This document shows positions 7,844-14,791 of a DNA stretch of 23,214 nt, piece after piece. The position numbers and the translations under genes were made by a program. Origin of the DNA: DATFMH01 sp035267045. Lineage in GTDB: Bacteria > Bacteroidota > Rhodothermia > Balneolales > DATFMH01. Under the pieces are notes generated by a model. That model saw only the letters and a list, made by a program, of their open reading frames with translations. It was not told where the DNA came from and ran no database searches. The stretch is taken from NCBI GenBank assembly GCA_035267045.1, contig DATFMH010000208.1, positions 1 to 23,214 of the forward strand, given 5' to 3'. How positions within the stretch are numbered: position 1 is the first letter of the stretch; each line of letters opens with the position of its first letter.

Positions 7844-9478
7844 TTATCCTTCTGTTAACATACTTCGAATCAAATTTGAAGCTTCAGTTGTATTCTGTTT
7901 GATAAAGCTTTTTACTTCATTGGATAACTCTGATCCACTATTCAGTTGTTTCCTGGCTTCTTCACTTAATTTTTCCGAGTAAATATCATTCTGTATATCT
8001 TTATTATCATTATTATCGTCTATTAAATTATCATTTGACGATTCTTCAATTGACGGTATCGTAGATTGAATCAGAAATGGTGTTTTATCCGGATTAAATT
8101 TCTTCGTTATGCTAAACATCAAAAAGCCGGCAACAGCGACAGCTAATGCAACTATTATCCACCTTATAATATCATAATTTGAAAATGGCTGATCGGTGAT
8201 ACCCGGTTGTACATAATCAGTGGAAGTCGGTTGTTGAAATTTGATTTGCGTGATATTTATCTGATCCCCTCTCTTGGCATCTATCCCAAGGGCTCCAACA
8301 ATCATACTTTTTATATCTTTTAACTCTTTTGAAGAATGGGGAATACTTTCGACAATTTTTTTCCCATCTTTTCCCTTTTTAACGACATGTTTATAATTTA
8401 GCAGCACAGATGCACTAATTCGTGTCAATTCCCCAACAGGTTTTTCCATATGTTCTTTGGTCTTGTCAACCTCATAATTACGCACCTGAATGGTTGTCTG
8501 ATTATTTTTTGAATTTGTTGTAACGGAATTAACCTTATTATTACTCTTTTTAGCGTTGACAGATATCGGCTGTGATGACTGGTTATTATTTTTATTCGTC
8601 CTTTTCTCCTCCGATACTATCGTACGGCTATCAGGATTTATCGTATCCGAATCCTTTATGATATGATCAAAGTTATGTTCTGTTGAAACACGGAGAATAC
8701 TATTGCCGGGACCCAAAAACTGATTAAGCATAGACTGACCCTTTTTAGTCAGATATCCTTCCATATCCTCACGAACCTTCATCTGTAAACTCGTGGAGGC
8801 ATATTTGGAATCAGTTTGAATGTTGTTTGATATGCGATCTCCATGTTGATCGAGGATCACAACTTTATCTGGTTTAAGTCCTGCAACGCTACCGGCAATT
8901 AGATCGGTTATCCCCTGTATCTGATTCGGTTTTAACGTTTGTCCGGGTTTAATTTTTAAAAAAACGGAGGCGGTGGGTTTCACCGTATTCTGAGCAAATG
9001 GAGCCCGTTGCTCAAGGACAAGATGTATACGAGATGATTTAATCTGACTCATGCTGTTGATTGTCCTGGCAAGTTCTCCCTCAAGCGCCCTTTTACGGTT
9101 TATTTTTTGCATGAAGTCTGTCATGCCCAGCGTATTCTGATCGAATAATTCATACCCTTTCAGATCACTACTGGCAGCGACCCCATCGGAGGCAAACTTC
9201 AAACGGAGATTATAAACTTTATCATGAGGCACCATGATGGCTTGTCCACCATCTTGCAATTTGTATGGTACACCCATTTTATCTAACTCACTAACGATAG
9301 ATTGAGCCGAATCAGCAGGAAGAGATCCAAATAGTATACTATAATTAGGTTGAAGTGCCCACGAAAATATGAGTAACAAACCTCCTATAAGGCCGATACT
9401 CAATATACCGAACAGAACTTTCTGCGCGGACGATAATGGATCAAAAAAGGATTTTATAGCATCAAATAACCTGTTCAT
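7844..9478 (-). CDS. fliF: Flagellar MS-ring protein FliF
   Basis: FliF forms the inner-membrane MS ring on which the basal body is built. The 544-residue product has TM1 at about residues 21-41 (VLFGILSIGLIGGLLLIFSW). Ring-building domains follow, with family motifs such as YSILFGSL, RALEGELARTI, RIHLVLEQRAPF and ASVFLKIKPG. A long Asn/Ser/Lys-rich insert lies at about 290-335. TM2 is at about 438-457 (WIIVALAVAVAGFLMF). An acidic Asp/Asn-rich cytoplasmic linker leads to a C-terminal helix (EVKSFIKQNTTEASNLIRSML) that matches the FliG-binding tail. Confidence 0.96.
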   Translation of the reverse strand: MNRLFDAIKSFFDPLSSAQKVLFGILSIGLIGGLLLIFSWALQPNYSILFGSLPADSAQSIVSELDKMGVPYKLQDGGQAIMVPHDKVYNLRLKFASDGVAASSDLKGYELFDQNTLGMTDFMQKINRKRALEGELARTINSMSQIKSSRIHLVLEQRAPFAQNTVKPTASVFLKIKPGQTLKPNQIQGITDLIAGSVAGLKPDKVVILDQHGDRISNNIQTDSKYASTSLQMKVREDMEGYLTKKGQSMLNQFLGPGNSILRVSTEHNFDHIIKDSDTINPDSRTIVSEEKRTNKNNNQSSQPISVNAKKSNNKVNSVTTNSKNNQTTIQVRNYEVDKTKEHMEKPVGELTRISASVLLNYKHVVKKGKDGKKIVESIPHSSKELKDIKSMIVGALGIDAKRGDQINITQIKFQQPTSTDYVQPGITDQPFSNYDIIRWIIVALAVAVAGFLMFSITKKFNPDKTPFLIQSTIPSIEESSNDNLIDDNNDNKDIQNDIYSEKLSEEARKQLNSGSELSNEVKSFIKQNTTEASNLIRSMLTEG

Positions 9479-9492
9479 ATCATACTAATCTA

Positions 9493-9807
9493 TTAGATAG
9501 GCATTCTGCTCAATTCTTTGTAAGTATCAACCAGACGGTTCCGTACTTCAGTCATTAACTGGAAACTCAATTGCGCTTTTTCCATTGCGATCATGACTTC
9601 ATGTACGTTATCGGTCTTTCCACTTACGAAATCAGTGACTTTTTGATTGGCATCCGTCTGAGCATCATTTACAGAATTAATGGCATTTTTTACCAAATCA
9701 CCGAATGTCCCTCCACCTTCAGAATTACTCAGAGTCTTTTTTTTGTCACCTAAAACTTCGCCAGGTTTATTTAATTGAATATTAAAATCAGTAGGATTTA
9801 TTGTCAT
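9493..9807 (-). CDS. fliE: Flagellar hook-basal body protein FliE
   Basis: FliE joins the MS ring to the proximal rod and is the first rod-type export substrate. The 104-residue product has the family pattern: a disordered start, then a helix FGDLVKNAINSVNDAQTDAN. The conserved C-terminal block carries VHEVMIAMEKAQLSFQLMTEVRNRLVDTYKELSRMPI, the hallmark FliE ending. Length is typical. It lies 14 nt before fliF and 14 nt after the 79-aa unknown gene. Confidence 0.95.
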   Translation of the reverse strand: MTINPTDFNIQLNKPGEVLGDKKKTLSNSEGGGTFGDLVKNAINSVNDAQTDANQKVTDFVSGKTDNVHEVMIAMEKAQLSFQLMTEVRNRLVDTYKELSRMPI

Positions 9808-9821
9808 AAGTATTACCCCCG

Positions 9822-10061
9822 TTAGATTTTGAAATCTATGTTCCCGCCTTTAGCATTAGGATTTTCCGTTTTTGCCCTACCCGTCGACGAATACAAGTCA
9901 AGCTTTACTCCCGATGATTTTGGAAACTCATTATGAATCATAGTGAGTTCATCCTGTGTGAGATTATTTATTGGAGAACCCTGATTACCTGATAATCCTT
10001 TATTCTGAATGCGATTTGATTCATAATATTTTGAAAATCTATTAACTTTATTCAACTCCAT
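9822..10061 (-). CDS. Uncharacterised 79-aa protein inside the rod-gene cluster
   Basis: I do not recognise this protein. It is 79 residues, polar, with no TM segment and no signal peptide. The first 35 residues are Asn/Ser/Gly-rich. A predicted helix LTQDELTMIHNEFP follows, then VKLDLYSSTGRAK and a terminal IDFKI. It lies 14 nt upstream of fliE and 11 nt downstream of flgC, with a GGTGGG stretch before its ATG, so it is very likely co-translated with rod genes. It could be a rod or export accessory protein, but that rests only on position. Canonical flgB-flgC-fliE operons have no gene here. Confidence 0.7.
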   Translation of the reverse strand: MELNKVNRFSKYYESNRIQNKGLSGNQGSPINNLTQDELTMIHNEFPKSSGVKLDLYSSTGRAKTENPNAKGGNIDFKI

Positions 10062-10072
10062 AAACCCACCGG

Positions 10073-10582
10073 TTAAATATTCATACTTTGTTTGATGATC
10101 TGTTTTTCAGCCTGAATTACGCTTAAATTTGCTTCGTACATCCTGTTGGCACTAACAATATTCGTCATCTCTTTTACCATGTTGATATCAGGATACTTAA
10201 CCATCCCATTTTCATCCGCATCCGGATTATCGGGATCGTATTCATAGCGGAATTTATTTTCTGAAACAATTTTAGAATTGGGTGCCATATCCCCCGAACC
10301 TGCATTTTCCCCATTTTTTATAAGAACATCGGGAACCGAAAATTGTTTATCATTCGTTGTATTCAGTTTCATCGCCTGACCACTTAAAACATCGTTAAAT
10401 GGTGCAGAAGAACCGGAAGAAGCTGAGAAGACGCGTACTTTAAGCCGGTACGGGCCACCCTGATCTGTTCGGGTTGTATTGGCATTGGCAATATTTTCTG
10501 AGGCAATGGCGATATTTTCTCTCTGAATTGCCAACCCTCTTCCTGCTGTTTTAAATACGGAAAATAGCCTGTCGATATTCAT
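10073..10582 (-). CDS. flgC: Flagellar proximal rod protein FlgC
   Basis: FlgC is a proximal-rod subunit. The 169-residue product has the N-terminal D0 helix with the rod signature NIAIASENIANANTTRTDQG and GPYRLKVRVF. The C-terminal D0 helix is preceded by NGMVKYPDINMVKEM, then TNIVSANRMYEANLSVI, ending QAEKQIIKQSMNI, all diagnostic of FlgC. Its length is slightly above the common ~140-150 residues because of a middle segment at about residues 55-115. It sits 20 nt after flgB. Confidence 0.96.
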   Translation of the reverse strand: MNIDRLFSVFKTAGRGLAIQRENIAIASENIANANTTRTDQGGPYRLKVRVFSASSGSSAPFNDVLSGQAMKLNTTNDKQFSVPDVLIKNGENAGSGDMAPNSKIVSENKFRYEYDPDNPDADENGMVKYPDINMVKEMTNIVSANRMYEANLSVIQAEKQIIKQSMNI

Positions 10583-10602
10583 AATGATATTACTTTATTT
10601 AA

Positions 10603-10941
10603 TTATCGTGGTGTTCCGCTAATAGCTGTTCTTAGCTGATCAAATTTCTCCCTTAATACACGCGAAACTAACTGTGCACGTATTTGTGTATCTGACATCT
10701 CAAGCAGTTGTCCCTCTATTTGCGGTTTTTCTCCACTGTCAACAATTTCGGGATTAACATCTGCAGCATTGGCATTATTAGACATGGCCGATTTCAGTTT
10801 ATCTTCGAATGATACCTCTTTTGCCGTATAACCGGGGGTATCCAGATTCGCAATATTGGCTGCCGTCAATTTTTGCCTTAACGTATAAACATCAAGCGCC
10901 TTTGACAGTAGTTTAGTTTCGGCACTATCGACTAATTTCAT
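10603..10941 (-). CDS. flgB: Flagellar proximal rod protein FlgB (first gene of operon)
   Basis: FlgB forms the proximal rod with FlgC, FliE and FlgF. The 112-residue product has the N-terminal helix TKLLSKALDVYTLRQKLTAA followed by NIANLDTPGYTAKEVSFEDKL, the classical FlgB motif. The C-terminal helix has REKFDQLRTAISG. Length is a little short of the usual ~130 because the middle loop is short. No Shine-Dalgarno is evident before its ATG. As the first gene it is preceded by the sigma-54-type promoter at 10983-10998. Confidence 0.94.
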   Translation of the reverse strand: MKLVDSAETKLLSKALDVYTLRQKLTAANIANLDTPGYTAKEVSFEDKLKSAMSNNANAADVNPEIVDSGEKPQIEGQLLEMSDTQIRAQLVSRVLREKFDQLRTAISGTPR

Positions 10942-10982
10942 ATAGTTCGAGCAAATTTAGGGTTATAATTCACCGAATAACA

Positions 10983-10998
10983 TGCAATTCTTATGCCA
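10983..10998 (-). promoter_or_regulatory. Sigma-54 (RpoN) promoter for the flagellar operon
   Basis: On the minus strand the sequence TGGCATAAGAATTGCA matches the -24/-12 consensus TGGCACG-N4-TTGCA at all but two positions. It has the exact invariant spacing GG-N10-GC. It points toward flgB, with an expected start site near 10972 and a leader of roughly 30 nt. Sigma-54 control of rod/hook operons is known from Proteobacteria. An RpoN-dependent activator would be required but is not encoded in this window. Confidence 0.72.
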
Positions 10999-11006
10999 TA
11001 AAACTT

Positions 11007-11026
11007 TACGTAATCATTATTACGTA
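11007..11026. promoter_or_regulatory. 20-bp palindrome next to the sigma-54 promoter
   Basis: The arms TACGTAAT and ATTACGTA are perfect inverted repeats around a 4-nt centre. The site begins nine bases upstream of the -24 box, centred about 45 bp before the predicted start. That is close enough to RNA polymerase for an operator or accessory-factor site. Binding by any protein is inference. Confidence 0.45.
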
Positions 11027-11048
11027 TACATTGTATTGAAGTGGGCAA

Positions 11049-11069
11049 ATACTGTTTCCCGTACAGTAT
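11049..11069. promoter_or_regulatory. 21-bp palindrome, candidate activator (UAS) site
   Basis: The arms ATACTGT (11049-11055) and ACAGTAT (11063-11069) are perfect inverted repeats around seven bases. The centre lies about 87 bp upstream of the predicted sigma-54 start site, where enhancer-binding proteins often sit. Its sequence differs from the 20-bp palindrome nearby, suggesting a different binder. Confidence 0.42.
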
Positions 11070-11178
11070 CACTGGCAATATTTTCCACAGAGAGGAAAAG
11101 GTGTCTTAGTTAAAAAAAATATTTAAGTTTTTTAACGTGTGGGTGATAATCATAATAGTTCACTGAAATGATTATAAA

Positions 11179-11194
11179 GTAGTTGCCATACTAC
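11179..11194. repeat. Inverted repeat upstream of the kinase-like gene
   Basis: GTAGT and ACTAC flank six bases. A second looser GTAG...CTAC pair lies at 11238-11256. Both precede the divergent kinase-like gene and could be operators for it, but the arms are short and may be chance. Confidence 0.25.
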
Positions 11195-11276
11195 ACCCGG
11201 CAAGAGTTTTGGGGTATAAAAAATTCAAGGGAATAATGTAGTTCTGACTAAGCTACTTGAGATATAAAGATTTGCG

Positions 11277-12173
11277 ATGGGTGCTTATATGAAATTGATG
11301 CAAGGTATTGGGGTTAGTCAGTATATATATGAAGATAATGCAGTGGAATCGATAACTTCTAATAATTTATCCTCCTCTAATGCCATTCCATGGGAAATTC
11401 AGAACGATAATGAGAAAATCGTTCATCCTGCGGTTGCACATCCATTACATTTAAAAAATGCTCCTGTATCAAACTTCAGTTATGAATATGGAGCAACTAA
11501 AGGGAGACACATTATGAAGTCTACATCGGTACCACCGGATTTGATGGATGTGGTCAAAGAGATGACTACCTTGCTTATAAACAGATATCGCTCTCCATTA
11601 ACGGGAATTATGGGATTCGTTGAACTTCTGAAAAATAAGGAGTTACCAAACAACGACCATTATCTCGAGACTATAACTAATGGCTTAGGTGAGATATCAG
11701 GTGTGCTTGATAAAATGGAGGAACTGAATCATGAACCCATAGTCAACTTACATGACATTAAGTTCAATGAATTGGTTCGTAATGTCGTAAATGATTACCC
11801 TAAAGAGGGGAGAAATCGAATCCATATTTATGATAATAAAGCGTCATTCAGCATAAGAGCAGATTATGAGTTAATGTCAAAATTAATCCATGAATTGTTG
11901 GATAATGCACTTGAGCATGATAAGCAGGTCAATAGTGATGTACTCATTGAATTCAATAACGAGGGCGACATTTACTTCACTAATTTTGGAGTACCTATTC
12001 CCTCCGAATTTGTTACAAAAATGTTTTATCCATTTTTTTCAACCAAAGCCCGTAATTTAGGCCTTGGTTTGACCAGGACAAGTTTGATGGCAAAAGCTCA
12101 ATATTTTGAAGTAGAACTTGTTTCGAATAATGAAGTGGATGGCATTTGTTTCACTGTGAGAAAAATAAAATAA
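11277..12173 (+). CDS. Histidine-kinase-like ATPase protein lacking the phosphoacceptor His
   Basis: A 298-residue soluble protein related to NtrB/FleS-type kinases. Residues 1-85 show no recognised sensor domain. The dimerisation/H-box region is at about 95-120, but the usual HE(L/I)xxPL reads NRYRSPL, so the phosphoacceptor His is Asn102. The HATPase part keeps an N-box (HELLDNALEH, 205-214), a weak G1 box (TNFGVPIP, with the usual Asp missing), an F-box (FYPFFSTKA) and the G2 motif LGLGLT (261-266). ATP binding is plausible; autophosphorylation on this His is not. It lies divergent from the sigma-54 flagellar promoter, so a regulatory link is attractive but inferred. An alternative ATG lies at residue 5. 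Confidence 0.75.
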   Translation: MGAYMKLMQGIGVSQYIYEDNAVESITSNNLSSSNAIPWEIQNDNEKIVHPAVAHPLHLKNAPVSNFSYEYGATKGRHIMKSTSVPPDLMDVVKEMTTLLINRYRSPLTGIMGFVELLKNKELPNNDHYLETITNGLGEISGVLDKMEELNHEPIVNLHDIKFNELVRNVVNDYPKEGRNRIHIYDNKASFSIRADYELMSKLIHELLDNALEHDKQVNSDVLIEFNNEGDIYFTNFGVPIPSEFVTKMFYPFFSTKARNLGLGLTRTSLMAKAQYFEVELVSNNEVDGICFTVRKIK

Positions 12174-12187
12174 TCACTATTTTTAAA

Positions 12188-12201
12188 GCAAGATATCTTG
12201 C
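12188..12201. terminator. 14-bp palindrome after the kinase-like gene
   Basis: GCAAGATATCTTGC is a perfect palindrome starting 14 nt after the kinase-like stop codon. Without a clear loop or following T-run it is a weak terminator, and an operator is equally possible. The rest of 12174-12329 shows nothing I can name. Confidence 0.25.
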
Positions 12202-12329
12202 ATATTGCAGATATATTCAAGGCTGTTGATAAACAAAATGGGTCCTGCGGATCTCTTGACGCATAGTTTTGGCATTTTCCGCTTTCATCCTATTTTTTAG
12301 TTCCTTTTAGGCATTAATCATCCTCAATT

Positions 12330-13241
12330 ATGAACCAATTATTGAATAAGTATCCGCTTGTTCTCATGGAGGCGGCAGTTGTTGAACAGTTACGCAGATA
12401 CGAAAGTATCAAGCTTCATGCAGAATTGGAAAATGCCTTACTTATCTATAATGATGATGAACGAGTTATTCTCGAAAACCTATATCATAGCTATTTGGAT
12501 GTAGCTCTTCAGGCATCCCTCCCGTTTATCCTGTTAACTCCAACATGGCGGGCCAATAAAGAACGCATCGAAAAATCCGGGATTACTAAAAATGTAAACG
12601 GTGATGCTGTTGTCTTTTTGAAAGAACTGGTGACCGCACAACAAACAGACACCCCTATCAAAATTGGTGGGTTAATCGGTTGCAAAAATGATTGTTATAA
12701 ACCAGAGGAAGGCCTAAACATTAAAGAAGCTGAACACTTTCATACCTGGCAAATTGAAAAACTAACTAATGCCGGAGTCGATTTCCTGATTGCCGAAACA
12801 TTGCCTGCTATTCCCGAAGCCATTGGAATAACAAAAGCTATGGCAAAATTTGATATCCCTTTTATCATAAGTTTTGTTATTGATAGAACAGGACATGTCC
12901 TCGATGGTACTCCTCTATCTAAAGCAATGAAGATGATTGATGAAATAACCCATAATGCCCCTCTGGGATACATGGTGAATTGTTCCTATCCAACATTTAT
13001 ATCTGCAGAAGCGCAACCGGAAATACCGTATGAAAGATTGATAGGAATACAGGCAAATGCATCTTCCCTGGATCAATGTGACCTTGATGGCTCCGATCAA
13101 ATTCATGTTGATGATATCGTTGTTTGGGGTAATGAAATGCTCAAGTTAAATAAACGTTATGGTGTTAAAATTTTAGGGGGATGTTGTGGTACAGGTAAAG
13201 AGCACTTACAATATTTAACAGATCACATGGATCATCTGTAA
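12330..13241 (+). CDS. Homocysteine S-methyltransferase family protein
   Basis: A 303-residue TIM-barrel enzyme of the homocysteine S-methyltransferase family (Pfam HMT). Such enzymes move a methyl group from a donor such as S-methylmethionine or a methylated amine to a thiol bound by zinc. Visible signatures are FLIAETLPAIPEA (about 152-164), VNCS with Cys218, and GGCCGTGKEHL with Cys285 and Cys286, so all three zinc-binding cysteines are present. The usual N-terminal LDGxxGTEL is replaced by LMEAAVVEQL, so this is a divergent subgroup and the substrate may not be homocysteine. It is a single-gene unit; no cobalamin or folate domain is present. Confidence 0.85.
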   Translation: MNQLLNKYPLVLMEAAVVEQLRRYESIKLHAELENALLIYNDDERVILENLYHSYLDVALQASLPFILLTPTWRANKERIEKSGITKNVNGDAVVFLKELVTAQQTDTPIKIGGLIGCKNDCYKPEEGLNIKEAEHFHTWQIEKLTNAGVDFLIAETLPAIPEAIGITKAMAKFDIPFIISFVIDRTGHVLDGTPLSKAMKMIDEITHNAPLGYMVNCSYPTFISAEAQPEIPYERLIGIQANASSLDQCDLDGSDQIHVDDIVVWGNEMLKLNKRYGVKILGGCCGTGKEHLQYLTDHMDHL

Positions 13242-13322
13242 AGATTTTAAAAAAAATATCACATCGATATATCATTTCTCTTGACTGCCCAAATCTATTA
13301 AAAGCTCGTAATTATTATATTA

Positions 13323-13353
13323 TCAATTATTTATTATAATTTTAAATAATTGA
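13323..13353. terminator. AT-rich hairpin after the methyltransferase gene
   Basis: TCAATTATTTA (13323-13333) and TAAATAATTGA (13343-13353) are perfect 11-bp inverted arms with a 9-nt loop. The hairpin lies about 80 nt past the stop of the methyltransferase. It lacks G-C pairs, so termination is only possible. The stretch from 13242 to 13548 has no convincing gene; another short inverted repeat TGTGGTT/AACCACA lies at 13382-13410. Confidence 0.35.
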
Positions 13354-13548
13354 AATTACTGTTTACTGGTTTACCTCGCTTTGTGGTTTTTAAACAGTTT
13401 CTCAACCACATAATTTATTTTTGTTGATCAGAATCATCTCACGTGATTAGTAATTGTGATTAGGAAATCACTGGAAGAATGCTTTGCAAAACCTTCTGCC
13501 AGTTAAGCAGATACAAATACATTAACTCTTAAATTTTTCGGAGTAGTA

Positions 13549-14018
13549 ATGCAAGATAATGCAGCACTTATAAAAAGATTTTTGCCGCACTCGAAAAGGT
13601 GGTATACCTGCAGTCCTTAATCAGATTGATGATAAAGTAACTTCGCAAACGCCGGATTCCAGGACAGCCCTTCCGGAAATACCGTGGTCAGGTTACACAA
13701 AATCCAAAATGGAGGTTACGTAATTTTTTGATCTGTTAGGTAAGTATGTGCAACACCAAAATTTTGAAATGAATGAAGGTACGACCCGGAAAACAGGGTC
13801 GTGGTAGAAGGAAAAAACCAGGGTAAAATAAAAGCTAATAATAAAACCTAAGAGCATAACTGGGTCATGATTTTCACCCCTTATAATGATAGGGTACAAA
13901 ATTCCGTCATTATTATGACTCGGCAGTTCTTGTCCCAATGTTACGTGATGTGATTACTGTAAAAGGTGAAAAAACAACCCGAAAAGTTCGTTCGAAAAAG
14001 AAAAATATTAGAATATGA
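13549..14018 (+). pseudogene. Decayed SnoaL-like (NTF2-fold) protein gene
   Basis: Reading across frames reconstructs one SnoaL/NTF2-like protein of about 155 residues. The pieces in order are MQDNAALIKRF, a shifted AALEK, GIPAVLNQIDDKVTSQTP, ALPEIPWSGYT, FFDLLGKYVQHQNFEMNE, ENRVVVEGKNQGKIKANNKT, EHNWVMIFTPYNDRVQ and HYYDSAVLVPMLRDVI. These match family blocks such as the EHNW-IFT strand and the YYD(T/S)A motif. Breaks seen are shifts at the T-run 13579-13583, the A-run 13594-13597, the segment 13776-13790 and the A-run 13898-13901, plus in-frame TAA at 13721 and 13849. GGAG precedes the ATG. Several breaks are at homopolymers, but the two stop codons argue for true decay. Intact relatives are small enzymes or binding proteins of mostly unknown role. 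Confidence 0.72.
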
Positions 14019-14020
14019 AT

Positions 14021-14060
14021 GTATCTACTCCTTTTTATAACCCTAAGAAGGAGTAGATAC
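14021..14060. terminator. Perfect 13-bp stem between convergent genes (bidirectional terminator)
   Basis: GTATCTACTCCTT (14021-14033) pairs perfectly with AAGGAGTAGATAC (14048-14060) around a 14-nt loop. It starts three bases after the pseudogene stop and ends six bases before the cupin stop on the other strand. That placement strongly suggests a shared terminator. No long T-run follows on either side. Confidence 0.65.
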
Positions 14061-14066
14061 TATATA

Positions 14067-14615
14067 TTATTCTGTCCACTGAGTCATCAAAGGACCCTTC
14101 ATTCCATAGAGCGGATCCGCCTGGGGTAATGGTACTTTTGCAATATTTTGATCGGCAAACCGACGTTCATTATCCGTACCATAATTCATATCATAATTTT
14201 GTCCGTCCGGATAAGCTCCCATCACTTGAAAATCGGGACTCTGATCGAGTTTTTTATGAGCCATACCCGCTGGTAAAACTACCGCATCCCCTTGTTTTAA
14301 TTGTAAGGTCATACCCTGGTCACCTCCAAATTGAATACGTGCCTCACCATTACATACGATCAAACATTCATGAGCCGTACTATGGTAATGATGATAAGGA
14401 AACACGCCATTTAACCAGGCACCGCTCCATCCATTGCTATTGATCAATCGTTCTATCTCTCCAAGAGAATCATCATTCTCTATCTTCACAGCATCTGAAT
14501 AAACCAAAAGCGGAAGTGAGGAGTTATTGGGGAAATGCCCGTCATCCTTAATAAGATGCGGCCGAACATTCGGTTTATTCAATAAATGTTTGCTTATAGT
14601 CTTATTCTCTGCCAT
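14067..14615 (-). CDS. YjlB-type cupin domain protein
   Basis: A 182-residue single-domain cupin resembling Bacillus YjlB. Cupin motif 1 is at about residues 75-92 (HHYHSTAHECLIVCNGEA), with metal ligands His76, His78 and Glu83. Motif 2 is GDAVVLPAGMAH at about 109-120, with the fourth ligand His120. This is a metal-binding beta-barrel, but the family's substrate is unknown. A C-terminal tail with PLPQADPLYG is also characteristic of this group. It stands alone on the minus strand, converging on the hairpin at 14021-14060. Confidence 0.83.
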   Translation of the reverse strand: MAENKTISKHLLNKPNVRPHLIKDDGHFPNNSSLPLLVYSDAVKIENDDSLGEIERLINSNGWSGAWLNGVFPYHHYHSTAHECLIVCNGEARIQFGGDQGMTLQLKQGDAVVLPAGMAHKKLDQSPDFQVMGAYPDGQNYDMNYGTDNERRFADQNIAKVPLPQADPLYGMKGPLMTQWTE

Positions 14616-14791
14616 TGGTACAATCGGTTTTTTGTTTTGAAACTACGTGTATATCTTTAACGATATGGGAAACGATATGATTCGTTTTTATTAATATTTA
14701 ATATTATTGGACTTAAATTACTACCTGGTATTACAAATATGTGAGAATCATATTATTTTATGCTAAAATAATTTAACAAAATATCATACAG
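14616..14791. other. AT-rich divergent intergenic region
   Basis: The region separates the cupin gene (minus) from the small thioredoxin-fold gene (plus). It is very AT-rich and must hold both promoters. I could not pick a specific -33/-7 pair with confidence and see no other element. Confidence 0.3.

Noticed and set aside
11181..11215. Possible sigma-54 promoter facing the kinase-like gene
   Set aside because: TTGCC and GGCAAG fragments exist, but no GG-N10-GC spacing is met on the plus strand.
13781..13802. ACGACCC/GGGTCGT hairpin as a terminator or attachment site
   Set aside because: It lies inside the decayed SnoaL-like gene and has no following T-run; likely incidental.
13693..13938. 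81-aa open frame on the minus strand
   Set aside because: It is antisense to the decayed SnoaL-like gene; the peptide shows no recognisable domain and starts without a ribosome site.
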